From positions 62,017,501 through 62,081,500 of the forward strand of contig CM057469.1 in NCBI GenBank assembly GCA_030035585.1: 64,000 nucleotides of DNA. Reading direction: 5' to 3'. A program made the position numbers and the translations under genes. Below the pieces are notes generated by a model. That model was not told the DNA's origin and ran no database searches. It saw only the letters and a list, made by a program, of their open reading frames with translations. The DNA is from Dugong dugon. Its lineage: Eukaryota; Chordata; Mammalia; Sirenia; Dugongidae. Of the stretch, positions 1 through 11,499 are shown piece by piece (the stretch's first letter is position 1; the number at the start of each line of letters is the position of its first letter).

Positions 1-2026
1 TGTCAATACTTACACTGAATGTAAATGGACTCAATGCACCCATAAAGAGATGGAGACTGACACAATGGATAAGAAAACAGGATCCATCAATATGCTGTCT
101 ACAGGAGACACACCTTAGAAACAAAGATGTGAATTTATTAAAAGTCAAAAGTTGGAAAAAAATATATCAAGCTAACAACTACCAAAAAAGAGCAGGAGTG
201 GCAAGTGTAATCTCAGATAAAATGGATTTTAAAACAAAATCTACCATAAAAGACAAAGAATGACACTATATAATGATTAAGGGGAGGATCCATCATGAAG
301 ACATAACCATAATAAACAGCTACGCACCCAAAGACAGGGCTCCAAAATACATAAAACAAACTCTAACAGCACTGAAAAGAGAAACTGACAGTTCCACACT
401 AATAGTAGGAGACCTCAACACACCACTCTCGATAAAAGACAGAACTCCTAAAAAGAAACTCAACAAAGATGCAGAAGATCTAAAGGCCACATTCAGCCAA
501 CTTGACCTCATAGACATATATAGAATATTTCACCCAACAGTTGGAAAGTACACATTCTTTTCCAACACACATGGAATATTCTCCAGAAGAGACTACATCT
601 TAGGCCACAAAACAACCCTCAAAAAAAATCCAGAACATAGAGATAATACAAAGTATCTTCTCTGATCACAACAACATCAATGCAGCAATTAACAACAGGA
701 AGTGCAAGGAAAAAAAAAATCAAATACATGGAAACTAAGTAATACCCTGCTTAAAAACCACCAGGTAATAGAAGAAATCAAAGATGGAATAAACAAATTT
801 CTAGAACCAAATGGGAATGAAAACACATCATACCAAAACCTTTGGGACACAGCAAAGGCAGTGTTCAGAGGTCAATTTATAGCAATAGATGCACACATCA
901 AAGAAGAAAGACAAAATCAAAACATTAGGTATACAACTTGAACAAATAGAGAACAGCAAAAGAATCCCACAGCCACCAGAAGAAAGGAAATTGTAAAGAA
1001 CAGAGCAGAAATAAATGAAATAGAGAATAGAAAAACAATAGAATCAACAAAACCAAAAGTTTGTTCTTTGAAAGGATCCACAAAATCGACAGACGGTTGA
1101 CCAAACTGAGGAAAGAAAAACAGGAGAGAATGCAAATAGCCCAAATAAGAAATGAAATGAGGGACATTTCAATAGACTCATTTGAAATAAAAAGGATCAT
1201 GACAGAGTACTATGAAAAACTATACTCCAACAACTTTAAAAACCTAGGAGAGATGGACAAATTTCTAGAAACACACTACCTACCCAAACTAACAGAAACA
1301 GAAGTTGAAAATCTGAAGAGACTGATAACAAGAGAAGAAATTGAAAAATGATTTTAAAAAACTCCCAATTAAAAAGCCCTGGCCCAGAAGACGTCACTGG
1401 AGAATTTTACCAAACATTCAGAGAGCAGCTTACACCAATACTATTCAAGGTATTTCAGAACATAGCAAATGAAGGGATACTTCCTAATTCATTCTACGAA
1501 GCCTGTATAACCTAGATACCAAAACCAGGTAAAGATGCCAGAAAAAAAAGGAAATTAAAGACCAATATCTTCCATGAACACATATGCAGAAATTCTCAAC
1601 AAAATTCTAGCCTGTAAAATTCAGCATCATATCAAAAAAACAATACACAACAAGGAGGATTCATACTGGGTATGCAAGGATGGTTCAACATTAGAAAATC
1701 AGTGTAATCTACCACAAAAATAAAAGAATCACATGACCTTCTCAATTAACTCAGAAACGGCACTTGATAAAGTCCAGCACCCATTCCCAATAAAAACTCT
1801 CAATAAAATACGTATAGAAGGGAAATTTTCCAACATAATAAAGGGCATCTGTACAAAACCAACAGCCAACATCATTCTTAATGGAAAGAGGCTGAAGACA
1901 TTCCCCCTGAGAACAGGAACAACATAAGGATTCCCATTATCACCTCTCCTATTTAACATTGTGCTGGAAGTCCAAGCTAGAGCAGTAAGGCAAGAAAAAG
2001 AAATAAAGGGGCTCCAAACTGGTAAT
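1..2026 (+). mobile_element. L1 retrotransposon, ORF2 part (proximal copy)
   Basis: The window opens inside L1 ORF2. Residual frames encode the endonuclease C-terminal part (273-665, with GDLNTPLS and a degenerate SRRDYILGHK), the linker (702-941, 1061-1351) and the start of the reverse transcriptase (1733-1927). The reading frame is broken repeatedly, for example by stops at about 940 and 1350 and by 'cctagatacc' near 1511. The element continues at 2547 after an LTR insertion. The same lesions recur in the L1 at 57807-63470, so the two are paralogous copies and not independent insertions. The 5' part lies left of the window. Confidence 0.95.
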
Positions 2027-2546
2027 TGTCATGGTCTGAAATATACCCCGCAAAAAGTGTGTGTATCAACTTGGTTGGGCCATGATTCCCCAAATTGTGT
2101 GGTTGGCCTCCATTTTGTGATTGCAATTTTATGTTAAAGGGGATTAGGGTGGGATTGTAACACCACCCTTACCCAGGTCACATCCCTGATCCAATGTAAA
2201 GGGGGTTTCCCTAGGGTGTGGCCTGCACCACCTTTTACCTTACAAGAGATAAAAGGAAAGGGAAGCAAGCAGAGAATTGGGGACCTCATACTACCAAGAA
2301 AGAAACACCAGGAGCAGAGCACATCCTTTGGACCCGAGGCTCCTGCGCAGAGAAGCTCCTAGTCCAGGGGAAGACTGATGACAATGAGGACCTTCCTCCA
2401 GAGCTGACGGCGAGAGAAAGCCTTCCCCTGGAGTTGCCACCCTGAATTTGGACTTCTAGCCTTTTAGATTGTGAGAAAATAAATTTCTTTGTTAAAGCTA
2501 TCCACTTTTGGTATTCCTGTTAGAGTAGCACTAGGTAACTAAGACA
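2027..2546 (+). mobile_element. Solo LTR, ERVL-MaLR-like, inserted in L1
   Basis: A 520 bp element begins TGTCATGG and ends CTAAGACA, so it has TG...CA ends. It is flanked by the direct repeat GTAAT (2022-2026 and 2547-2551), the 5 bp target duplication expected for ERVL-type LTRs. It contains a polyadenylation-type AATAAA at about 2479 followed by the family's typical 3' end. No internal retroviral sequence remains. The same insertion at the same target is present at 63471-63983. Six other LTRs of this family occur in the window. The family name rests on recognition of the end sequences. Confidence 0.88.
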
Positions 2547-4109
2547 GTAATGAAGAAGTAACACTGTGTGTATTTGTGGATAATATGATACTGCACACAG
2601 AAAAGCCAAAAGACTCCATGAGAAAACTACTGAAACTAATAGAAAGATTCAGCAGAGTAGCAGGTTATAAGATAAATGTACAAAAATCAGTTGCATTCCT
2701 ATATACCCATAAAGAGAACAATGAAAAGGAAATCAGGAAAGCAATACCATTTATAATAGCCCCTAAGAAAATAAAATACTTAGGAATAAATCTAACAAGG
2801 GATGTAAAAGACCTATACAAATAAACTACAAAATACTACTGCAAGAAACCCAAAGAGATTTACATAAATGGAAAAACATACCATGCTCATGGATAGGCAG
2901 ACTCAACATTGTGAAAACGTCAATTCTACCCAAAGCAATCTGTAAATACGATGCAATCCTGAACCAGATACCAACAGCATATTTTAAAGAAAAGAAAAAA
3001 CTAATCATTAACTTTATATGGAAAGGGAAGAGGCCCCAGATAAGTAAAGCACTATTGAAGAAGAATAAAGTAGGAGGACTCACACTACCTGACCTCAGAA
3101 ACTACTATACAGCTATGGTAGTCAAAACACCATGGTACTGGTACAGTGACAGTTACATTGACCAATGGAAGAGAATTGAGAACCCAGTTGTAAGTCCATC
3201 CACCTATGGTCTTCGCCAAGGGCCCAAAATCCATCAAATGGGGAAAAGATAGTCTTATTAACAAATGTTGCTGGCAAAATTGGATGTCCATCTGCAAAAG
3301 ATGAAACAGAACCCATACTTCACACTATACAGAAAAAGTAATTCAAAATGGATCAAAGACCTAAATATAAAGCCAAAAACTTTAAAGACCATAGATGAAA
3401 AAATAGGATCAACGCTAGAGGCCCTAAAGAAGGCATTATCAGCATACAAGCCATAACTAACAACACACAAACTCCAGAAGATAAGCTAGATAACTGGGAT
3501 CTTCTAAAAACTAAACACTTAAGCTCATCAAAAGCCTTCACCAAAAGAGTAAAAAGAGAACCCACAGACACCTGGGAAAGAATTTTTGACTATGACAAAT
3601 CCAACAAAGGTCTAATCTCTAAAATCTACAGAAAAATCAAACTCCTCTAAAACAAAAAGACAAATAATTCAGTTAAAAAATGTGCAAAGGATATGAACAG
3701 ACACTTCACCAAAGAAGATGTTCAAGCAGCTAACAAACAAACAAACAAAAAAAAACCAGACTTACTGGTCTGACAGAGACTGGAGAAACCCCGAGAGTAT
3801 GGCCTCTGGACACCCTTTTAGCTCAGTAATGAAGTCACTCCCCAGGTTCACCCTTCAGCCAAAGACTAAATAGGCCCATAAAACAAAACAAGACGAAATG
3901 GACACACCAGCCCAGGGACAAGGATGAGAAGGCAGGAGAAGACAGGAAAGCTAGTAATAGGGAACTCAAGATTGAGAAGGGGAGAGTGTTGACATGTTGT
4001 GAGTTGGCAACGAATGTCACGAAACAGTACATGTCCTAATTAATGAGAAGCTAGTTTGTTCTGTAAACCCTCATCTAAACTACGATAAAAAAAAAAAAAA
4101 AAAAAAAAA
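2547..4109 (+). mobile_element. L1 retrotransposon, RT to poly(A) (proximal copy)
   Basis: This continues the L1 after the LTR. Frames at 2576-2824 and 2911-3252 encode RT. The catalytic FADD box reads F-V-D-N, so one catalytic aspartate is lost. Near 3740-3760 the ORF2 C-terminus is missing and the sequence jumps from 'atgaacagacacttcacc' through a CAAA-rich junction into the L1 3' UTR, an internal deletion. A pure A tail occupies 4087-4109. The next bases (AGAATGAAATCATT) match the left flank of the distal L1 copy (AGAATGAAATCCTT at about 57793-57806), giving the two halves of one target-site duplication. Confidence 0.93.
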
Positions 4110-4250
4110 GAATGAAATCATTGAGAACCTCAATTTCTTTGCCATTTATCATGATGTTGTTTATTGGTCCAGTCATAAGGATTTTCACTTTCTTTATGAT
4201 CAGGTGTAATCCATACTGAAGGCTGTGGCCTTTTACATTCATCATAACAA
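4110..4250 (-). mobile_element. RTE (BovB-like) RT fragment, right half of the L1 target
   Basis: On the minus strand one frame reads through K-V-K-I-L-M-T-G-P-I and then an E-I-E-V-L-N-D-F-I box, which resembles the RTE/BovB reverse transcriptase segment 'KTKIMASGPI...DFIFLGS'. It stops exactly at the L1 poly(A) tail. The protein continuation (D-F-I-L-L...) is found in the RTE fragment at 57545-57806, abutting the 5' end of the paralogous L1. The upstream limit of the homology is uncertain. Confidence 0.6.
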
Positions 4251-5336
4251 ATGGTGAAATAGACAGCACCCAAAAAGTAAGTATAATAAAGGAAGATGAG
4301 CCAGAAAAAAATTAAATAAAAGTAATGTCTGAGAAGGAGGAGAAGCATGAGAACATAAAAATACAAGCCATTAGAGAACTTGAAGAAATCAGTGATCCAC
4401 AGTTTCAAAACATTACAAAGAAAATTATCTGTTCAGTTCAACAAATAACTAAGAAGTCCATATTACATACCAACCAATGCAATATTGTCAATATAAAGAA
4501 TTTTTGAATTTGGAAACTGGAGAACATTTGAGACTTTTGTCAGAGTAGTGCCAGTACATGGAGGTGTTAGAAGACAGATAGATATGGGCTGAAGAATAAA
4601 TGGGAGGAAAGAAAGTGGAGATAACAGTCGTAAAATGGTGTTTTGAGGATCTGGTTTGTGAAAACATGGAAGAATGTAGCACATAAGCCAAACTCGAACA
4701 AAAGGTTGGGATAAAGAGTTTAAAATGGACAAGCTTGCATGTCCATATGAGACAGAGTGGCTGACAACATGAGAGAGAAGACAGGACTGAACAATGGTTT
4801 AAGATCAGTGGGAAAACAAAAGGTCTGAAGATGAGAAGCCACCTGAATTTGAAAGAAACATCTTATTATCTAAGACTTAAAAGGCTTAAGTATGAAATAG
4901 ATTCAACTAAAGTTGAAGGAATTTTGAAAACAAGTGGAGGGAAATCACAATTGGTAGTCTCAATTATTTTCTGTGAACACAGGGACTTATTATCTGTTGA
5001 TGAAGGAGCAGTTGGGTTAGGTTGCTTGAGGAAAGTGAGGAGAGTATGGGACAGTTCCTTTGGGGAAAAAAAAGAAAGTAAATTAGGGACATATAAATGG
5101 GTTTCAGGCAATGCTGAGTTTCTACCACAGGTTTTTAGCTAAAATTACAACATGGCAGCCATAAAGATGGTTGTGTGGCTTTTCTACAACAATACCTAAA
5201 AGGAATGATATTTTGTCAGAAACGGGAGCTTGAAATGTTTATCCATTGCCGAGAATTAACAGAGATGATGGATAGGAAGGAGAAGGAGCTTTATCAACTG
5301 AGGTAGACTAGGTCACTAATTAAAACTGATTGTCCC
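4251..5336. other. Intron, no recognisable element
   Basis: AT-rich sequence upstream of the SCR18 exon. I see no CCP-type cysteine spacing, no splice-flanked exon and no clear repeat in it. The short open frames on both strands lack homology I can recognise. Confidence 0.4.
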
Positions 5337-5480
5337 TTTTTTTTGTAAATAAAGTTTAATTGGAATACAGCCATAGTCATTTTTTTGTATGTCTTCTTTT
5401 GTGCTATAATGGCACAGCTGAGGAGTTGTGACTGAGAACTTCTATCTGGTGCTTTACAAAAAAGGTTTTCCAACCCCTGG
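5337..5480 (-). mobile_element. hAT-type non-autonomous DNA transposon fragment
   Basis: The segment runs from 'tttgtaaataaagttt' (about 5343) to 'ccaacccctgg'. It resembles the reverse complement of an old mammalian hAT-Charlie-type repeat beginning CAGGGGTCGGCAAAC with an internal ATAAAACTTTATTT. It is truncated and diverged, and the exact family is uncertain. Confidence 0.5.
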
Positions 5481-6388
5481 ACTAAGTTATTCTATTATAG
5501 TTAAGGGAAATGTATCTCCAAATCACAGTAAGAAAGATATATCTCCAAATCTCAGTAGCCTAGTAAAGTGCATTTCCTGTTCGTGCTTCATTTCCAATGT
5601 AGGACAGAAGGGGACTCTGTTCATCATGTTAATTCAAGACTCAGGTGATAGAAATATCATCTCTCAATGTACATCCTTAATCACTGTAGCAGTGGGCAAT
5701 GGGACATAGAAATTCACACAATGGCTTTTAAAACTTTTTCCTTAAAATGAAGCATGTTACTTCCACATTCATTTCATTACCCTATACAAGTCATTCGGCG
5801 ATGTCTACATCTAAAGGGCAAGGATAACCTATATAACCATGTATCTGGAAGGAAGAGAACCAGAATACTTGTAAATAGTCCTTTTGACAACTACAGAAGC
5901 CAAGAAAGTGAAAAAAGCGGAAGGAATATTTGAAGTGATCTATGAGATCATTGCCAGATATGGAATGTCATGAAGTGTGTGATGGCTTTGGAGAAATGGA
6001 AAGTTCATGAGTCCAAGGGGCACACATACATCAGTTAACAAATATAACAGAGGGATATATGAGTGATATAGCAGGAGGGATATAAGGCTGTGCACGTTTT
6101 TATGTTATAGTTTTTATTGCCAGATTTCACTGGTTTCTGAAACGAAAAATGTCTGTCTTCTCATGAAGATAGATGAGAGATTTAAGGATTTGAAAACTTA
6201 ATGTTACAGCCTATATTTTTTCACCTACTTTTCCCCAATTTATGTGTAAATTTTTTTACATTAGCAAACTTTATCCTGATAGATTGTCTACTGATTTTAA
6301 AACTCCTTTGAAAAAAATTGGAATCTCATTTATTGATTTGCCAATCAAAAGGAACCCTAATGGAGAGACTGTTTTTCTTTCTATTCAG
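5481..6388. other. Intron immediately upstream of SCR18
   Basis: Unique-looking AT-rich intron. A pyrimidine-rich tract and ATTCAG acceptor at its end (6374-6388) precede the SCR18 exon. No other coding signal is visible. Confidence 0.5.
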
Positions 6389-6565
6389 ATATTTCCTGTG
6401 GAAATCCACCCGAAGTGGAAAATGCTAATATTATCTCAAAACAGATGACTAGGTATCCACCTGGACAGAGAGTCCGTTATGAATGTAACAAACCTTATTC
6501 CCTGTATGGAGAGGTAGAAGTGATGTGTCTGAGTGGAACCTGCACAGAAGCACCTCAGTGCAAAT
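6389..6565 (+). CDS. CFH: Factor H-type CCP exon, SCR18 homologue
   Basis: A 177 nt phase 1-1 exon between acceptor ...CTATTCAG and a weak donor GTAGAA. It encodes one CCP/sushi module starting I-S-C-G-N-P-P and ending A-P-Q-C-K. It aligns closely with SCR18 of human factor H (and CFHR1 SCR3), a module next to the C-terminal C3b/surface recognition pair of this secreted complement regulator. The four framework cysteines are present. The conserved tryptophan between Cys3 and Cys4 is cysteine instead (G-T-C-T-E; codon TGC at 6541-6543 where TGG is expected), leaving an odd number of cysteines. Upstream exons are outside the window, so it could belong to CFH itself or to a CFHR gene with the same C-terminus. 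Confidence 0.88.
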
Positions 6566-7085
6566 GTAGAATATCTTATTTCCTAAAAATCTGTAGAGAG
6601 ACAGCAGCAATAACATATGCTGATATAAACATACAGTTAAGTAGTGCTTGTGGAATATCTTTGTTGAAATGCAAATAAAATTATAATGCTTAAAATCTAA
6701 TTCTTTTTGTGGACAGAGCCAGGTAATATAATCTATTTGTGTACGAAAGATTTGGACCATATTAAAGGAATAGTTGGAATCTTGAAACTTTGTTATTTTC
6801 AGCAGGAAGACAATGACTCATTTCCTGAAGAATGAGTGTGTAAGAGATACCTAAGTTTGACAGCTCTGTGAGAAGTGGAATAGACAGCTGGAGAGTGATC
6901 ATAGAATGTGATACAAATTTAGACATCTTCAGCAAGTACTTGATAATTAAAAGTGTGTGACCGACAGAGCTCATCTAGGCAATTACTGTTTCTAGAAAGA
7001 GAAGTCTGAACACTTAGTCATGGATATGCCAAAAGTTCAGAGTTTGTGAAACGAGAGGAGCCAGTAAAGGAAATTTTTTTTTCTT
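6566..7085. other. Intron, no recognisable element
   Basis: AT-rich intron between the SCR18 exon and an old L1. No structure stands out. Confidence 0.4.
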
Positions 7086-7578
7086 TAAATAATATTTGCC
7101 TGGTGTATTTTTTTCCATACTTTTGCTTGAACCTATCAGGGTTTTCAGGTTTGAAGTGAGTTTTTGTAGACAGCATATAGTTGGATCTTGTTCTTATTTA
7201 CCCAGTTATTCTTGGTCTTTTAACTGGTATATTTGGACCATTTGCATTTAAACTACTTATTGATATGTTAGGGCTTATCTCTGGCTTTTTATTTTCTGTT
7301 TTGTGTTTGGTTCCTCTATTTCTCATTCCTTTTTCCATGTTCTTGCCTTCCTTGCAGGTTTCTTGAATATTTTTAAAAAGTTTTTCTTTTTGATTTATTT
7401 GTATTGCCTTTTATCATATCTCTTTGTATAGTTGTTTTATCTAGTGGTTGGGCTCTGCAATACAATATGCATATGTAACTTACATCTACTTGTATTGCTA
7501 TTTCACTACTTCAAGTAAAGCGTGTAAACTTACTTTCATTTTACCCGGTTAGTCCATTTACCCTCACTACATTTTTTT
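7086..7578 (-). mobile_element. Old L1 fragment (ORF2 start/inter-ORF), left part
   Basis: The reverse complement resembles the L1 endonuclease N-terminus ('tttgtagacagcatatag' is the antisense of the Q-E-T-H-type region) running into inter-ORF sequence. It is strongly diverged and continues at 8693 after another L1 insertion. Confidence 0.75.
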
Positions 7579-8692
7579 AAATTGTTCTTTAGGTGAAAGT
7601 TTAAAGCGCAAGTTAGTTTCTCACAGAAAAATTTATACACACATTGTTAAGTGACCCTAGCAGATATCCCTATAATGTGACCACACATGCCTCCTTTCCA
7701 CCCCGGATTTCTTGTGTCCATTCAACCAGTTCCTATCACCTTCTGCCTTCTCATCTCACCTCTGGACAGGAGCTGCCCATTTAGTCTCCTGTATCTCCTT
7801 GAACCAAGAAGCACACTCATCACAAGTATCATTTTATGTCTTATAGTCCAGTCTATTCTATGTCTGAAGAGTTGGCTTTTGGAATGGTTTTAGTTCTGCA
7901 TTAACAGAGTCCAGGGGCCATGTCTTCTGAGGTTCCTCCAGTCTTGGCCAGACCATTAAGTCTGGTCTTTTTACTAGAATTTGAGTTCTACACCCCCCTT
8001 TTCTTGTGCTCTCTGTTGTGTTCCCTGTGAAGACAGTCATTGTTGGTAGCTGGGCACCATCTAGTTCTTCTTGTCTCAGGCTGATGGAGTCTCTGGTTTA
8101 CGTGGCCCCTTTTATCTCTTGGGCTAATATTTTCCTTGTATCTTTGGTATTCTTAATTCTACTTTGCTCCATGTCAGCTGGGACCAACTGATGCATCTTA
8201 GATGGCAGCTCGCTAGCTTTTAAGATCCCAGACAGAACTCACCAAAGTGGGATGTAGAATATTTTCTAAATAAACTTTGTTATGTCAGTTGACCTAGATG
8301 TCCCCTGAAAGCATGGTCCTCAGACCCCCGCCCCTGCTACACTGTCCCTCAAAGTGTTTGGTAGTGTTCAGGAAACTCCTTACCTTTTGGTTTAGTCCAC
8401 TTGTGCTGACTTCCGCTGTAGTGTGTGTCGTCCTTCCCTTCACCTAAGATAATTCTTGTCTACTATCTAGTTATTAAATTCCCCTCCTCCTCCCTCCCCA
8501 CCCTCATAAGCATCAAAGAGTGTTTTCTTCTGTGTTTAAACATTTTCTTGAGTTCTTATAATAGTTGTCTCATAGAATATTTGTCATTTTGTGACTAATT
8601 TCACTCAGCATAATGCCTTACAGATTCATCCATGTTATGAGAAGTTTTGCAGATTCATCACTGTTCTTTATCATTGCATAGTATTCCTTTGT
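7579..8692 (-). mobile_element. 5'-truncated L1 3' end inserted in an older L1
   Basis: This holds an L1 3' UTR and the very end of ORF2 in minus orientation, with the 'cttttaagatcccagac' and 'atgtcccctgaaagcatgg' landmarks shared with the other L1 3' ends of the window. It is flanked by a near-perfect direct repeat, TTTACCCTCACTACATTTTT (about 7557-7576) and TTTACCCTCACCACATTTTT (about 8693-8712), read as its target-site duplication. Confidence 0.8.
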
Positions 8693-10090
8693 TTACCCTC
8701 ACCACATTTTTAATAAAAACGTCATACGTACTTCCTCTACATACACTGAGCACCATATGAGATGATATAATTTTGTTTCAACAGTCAAACAAAATGGAAC
8801 AAACTCTTGAAGAGAAAGATAGCATATTATATTTACACCTATTATTTTTAATCTACTCCATTTTTCTTTCTTCCTTCCTGAAGTCTCAGTTCTTCTGTTA
8901 CGTTTTTCTTTCTATTTGAAGAAATTAATTTAGCCACTCTTTAAGGTTGGGTCTGCTGGAGACAAATTCTCTTTTGTCGGTGAATGTCTTTATTTCCCCA
9001 TTGTTCCTAAGGCTGGTGTTACTGCTCATAGAACTTACAATAGACAGTTTCTTTCAGAGTTTGAAAAATCTTGTATCACTTCCTTTTGACCTCCATTGAT
9101 TTCAGATGAAATAACCCACTGTCATTTGAATCCTTGTTGCCTTATAGCTAATGTATAATGTCATTCTAGCTGCTTTCAAGGTTTTTTTCTGTTACTTTAC
9201 TTTTCAGCTATTTGATTATGAAGTGTCTTGATAACAAATTTTTCTGGGTTTATCTTGTTTGAAGTTCATTCACTTTCTTGAATATGCAGGTTTAAGCTTT
9301 ATGCCCAATTTGGGAAATGTCATCCATTTTATTTTTAATATTTTTTACTCTTCTACACATTCTTTCTTCTCTTTTTAAGGGACTCCGAGTTTTTCTATTT
9401 TCCAACAGAAACCTGAAACTGTTTAAGTATGTTTTTTTCATTAAATAGTCCGCATTGGATTTAAAAATCATTGTCAAATAATTTCAGTCTGAGTCATCTC
9501 ACTGTTAGCATCTGTTGATTGTCTTTTCTCTTTTGAGATTTTCCTCATTCTTGATATTATGAGTGATATTCAATTGTATCCTGTACATTTTGTGTGTTGT
9601 GTTTTGAAACTCTGAATTTTATTTAAATCTGATATTTTAACGGACCTCCCTTCCTGCTATGCAGGGTGCAAACCAGGCTTTCCCCATGACCTCGCTGACA
9701 CCATGGAAGGGGGACAGGTGCCTTGTTACCTTACCATGTGAGTGGAAGTCTCTGCCACTCGCTCAACCCTGATGATCACGGGAGAGGGGAAGATAGTCTT
9801 TATTTCTTCTATGGTGATTTGTTACAGTAGGTTGAGTATTCTTAAAAAGATTTCTCTCTTGCTAGGCTGCTCCTTTCCAGAGCCTTTGGTTAAGAGAAAC
9901 AGACTCTTCTCGGAACTACTTTGTCTGAACTGGATATCGATTCTGGGTTGCAGGCTTCCCCACTGCCCAGTTGACAATATACAGGAGACAAAAAGCAAAC
10001 CCAAGTAACTCACTGTCATATGGTTCCTTGCACCCCAAGGTCCATTCCTTCTCATTATCTTTCAGGGTGTTTTTACTTTGGTTTATATAA
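8693..10090 (-). mobile_element. Old L1 fragment, right part (ORF1 and upstream)
   Basis: This is the continuation of the old L1 at 7086-7578. Text such as 'gtgaatgtctttatttcccc' and the block around 9640-9780 resembles L1M-type ORF1/5' sequence in antisense. No intact frame remains. The right limit is approximate. Confidence 0.55.
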
Positions 10091-10536
10091 TATGTCAAAG
10101 ATTTTTAATTATACTTAGCAGAAGTACAACTACACCTTTTTATTCTTTGAATTTTTCCAAGAAATTGATATTTCTTTTGTAATAAAAAAATGACTAGAGA
10201 CCCAATAAACACTACAGTATATTATATAATGAAAGGAAAACTTCCTTTTTTTATCTAGCTATGAATTTTTCAGAATAGTTTCATGAAGAAAACACTGATC
10301 CTCTAATGCTGCAAAGCAGACATCTTTATTAGTAGTGTTTTAGTGTTGTATTAAGGCAGGATAAAAGGAAGAACTGAAAAATTTTGTAGCTCTCAACTTA
10401 TATGATTAGAATTTATTCAGTGAATCATTTCTGTCCTCAGAAATTCTCCATGGTATTCTTCATTGTATTTGCCTCATTTTAATCTGTTTATTGATCTTAT
10501 ATCTCAATAAATCTTATTATATATTTATATATTTAG
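10091..10536. other. Intron upstream of SCR19
   Basis: AT-rich sequence ending in a pyrimidine/TA-rich stretch and ATTTAG acceptor. No other feature is seen. Confidence 0.45.
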
Positions 10537-10719
10537 ATTCTGAAGGAAAATGTGGGCCCCCTCCACCTATTGAAAATGGAGACACAACTTCATTCCCATT
10601 ACCTTCCTATGCTCAAGGATCGACAGTTGAGTACCAATGCCAGAACCTCTATGAACTTCAGGGTAACAAGTATATAACATGTAGAAATGGACGGTGGTCA
10701 GAACCACCAAAATGCTTAG
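10537..10719 (+). CDS. CFH: Factor H-type CCP exon, SCR19 homologue
   Basis: A 183 nt phase 1-1 exon with acceptor ...TATTTAG and a consensus donor GTAAGT. It encodes a CCP module with [13 protein letters not shown] near its start and [10 protein letters not shown] at its end. This is near-identical in layout to human factor H SCR19, which contacts the C3d part of C3b. All four cysteines and the conserved tryptophan are present, so this module looks structurally sound, unlike its neighbours SCR18 and SCR20. It follows SCR18 by about 4 kb of L1-filled intron and precedes SCR20 by 780 bp. Confidence 0.92.
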
Positions 10720-11105
10720 GTAAGTACTTCCGTATTCTCCTGGATCCTGGGAAAATCAGAGGAATGAGCATGATGTTTTGCTGTTTCTATTTATGAACCA
10801 GTGAAGAACTATTGTGTTGAATACTTGACTACCAAATATTAATAAAGCAAAACTTGTTGCTATCAAGTCAATTTTTACTCAGTGCAAACTCCATGTGTTA
10901 CACAGTAGAACTACTCCATAGTGTTTTCCAATATTAATAAGTGAGGGTATGATATTTTGGAAATTCTTATTGAAACAATAGGTATGAACATTTCTTTGAT
11001 GCAAAACTCTTCATATGACAATTCACATTATGGTTCTCTGATAATTACATCTAGCTATCACATATTAAGCATAATATGTCATTTTTGCATCATTTACTAG
11101 TTTCA

Positions 11106-11312
11106 AGTTCCCTGGGTGGCACAAATGGTTTGCACTCATCTACTAACCTACAGGTTGGCGGTTTGAGCCCACCATGCAGTGCTCTGAAAGAAAGGCCTGG
11201 CAATCTGCTACTGTAATGATTACAGCCAAGAAAATCTATGAGACAATTCTATGCTGTAACACATGGGGTTGGAATCGACTTGACAAGTCATAACTGATTT
11301 GACTGCAATAGA
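11106..11312 (+). mobile_element. AfroSINE, long form
   Basis: A tRNA-derived SINE beginning 'ttccctgggtggcacaaatgg' minus its first bases, with an internal promoter B-box region (GGTTTGAGCCC) and the RTE-like 3' half ending 'ggaatcgacttgacaa'. It lies in the intron between SCR19 and SCR20. It retains the roughly 45 nt central segment around 'gaaaggcctggcaatctgc'. Confidence 0.9.
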
Positions 11313-11499
11313 TTAGATTATTTAGACTTACCATTTTCACAATATTTAAATATACATGATGATTTTTCAGAAACAGTTTGGAAAGATTTAGAGAAAGAAT
11401 TCCTAAACCATTATCTAACATTCTACTTCAAACGTTGAAAGTCTATTAAAATAATTTTTTGTGTACTAATAATTTTTAGTTTGTTTTTTCTACATTCAG

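Noticed and set aside
4130-4408. 92-codon minus-strand frame with a hydrophobic segment that looks like a small membrane protein
   Set aside because: An overlapping frame of the same strand matches RTE reverse transcriptase, and the hydrophobic run comes from U-rich low-complexity sequence.
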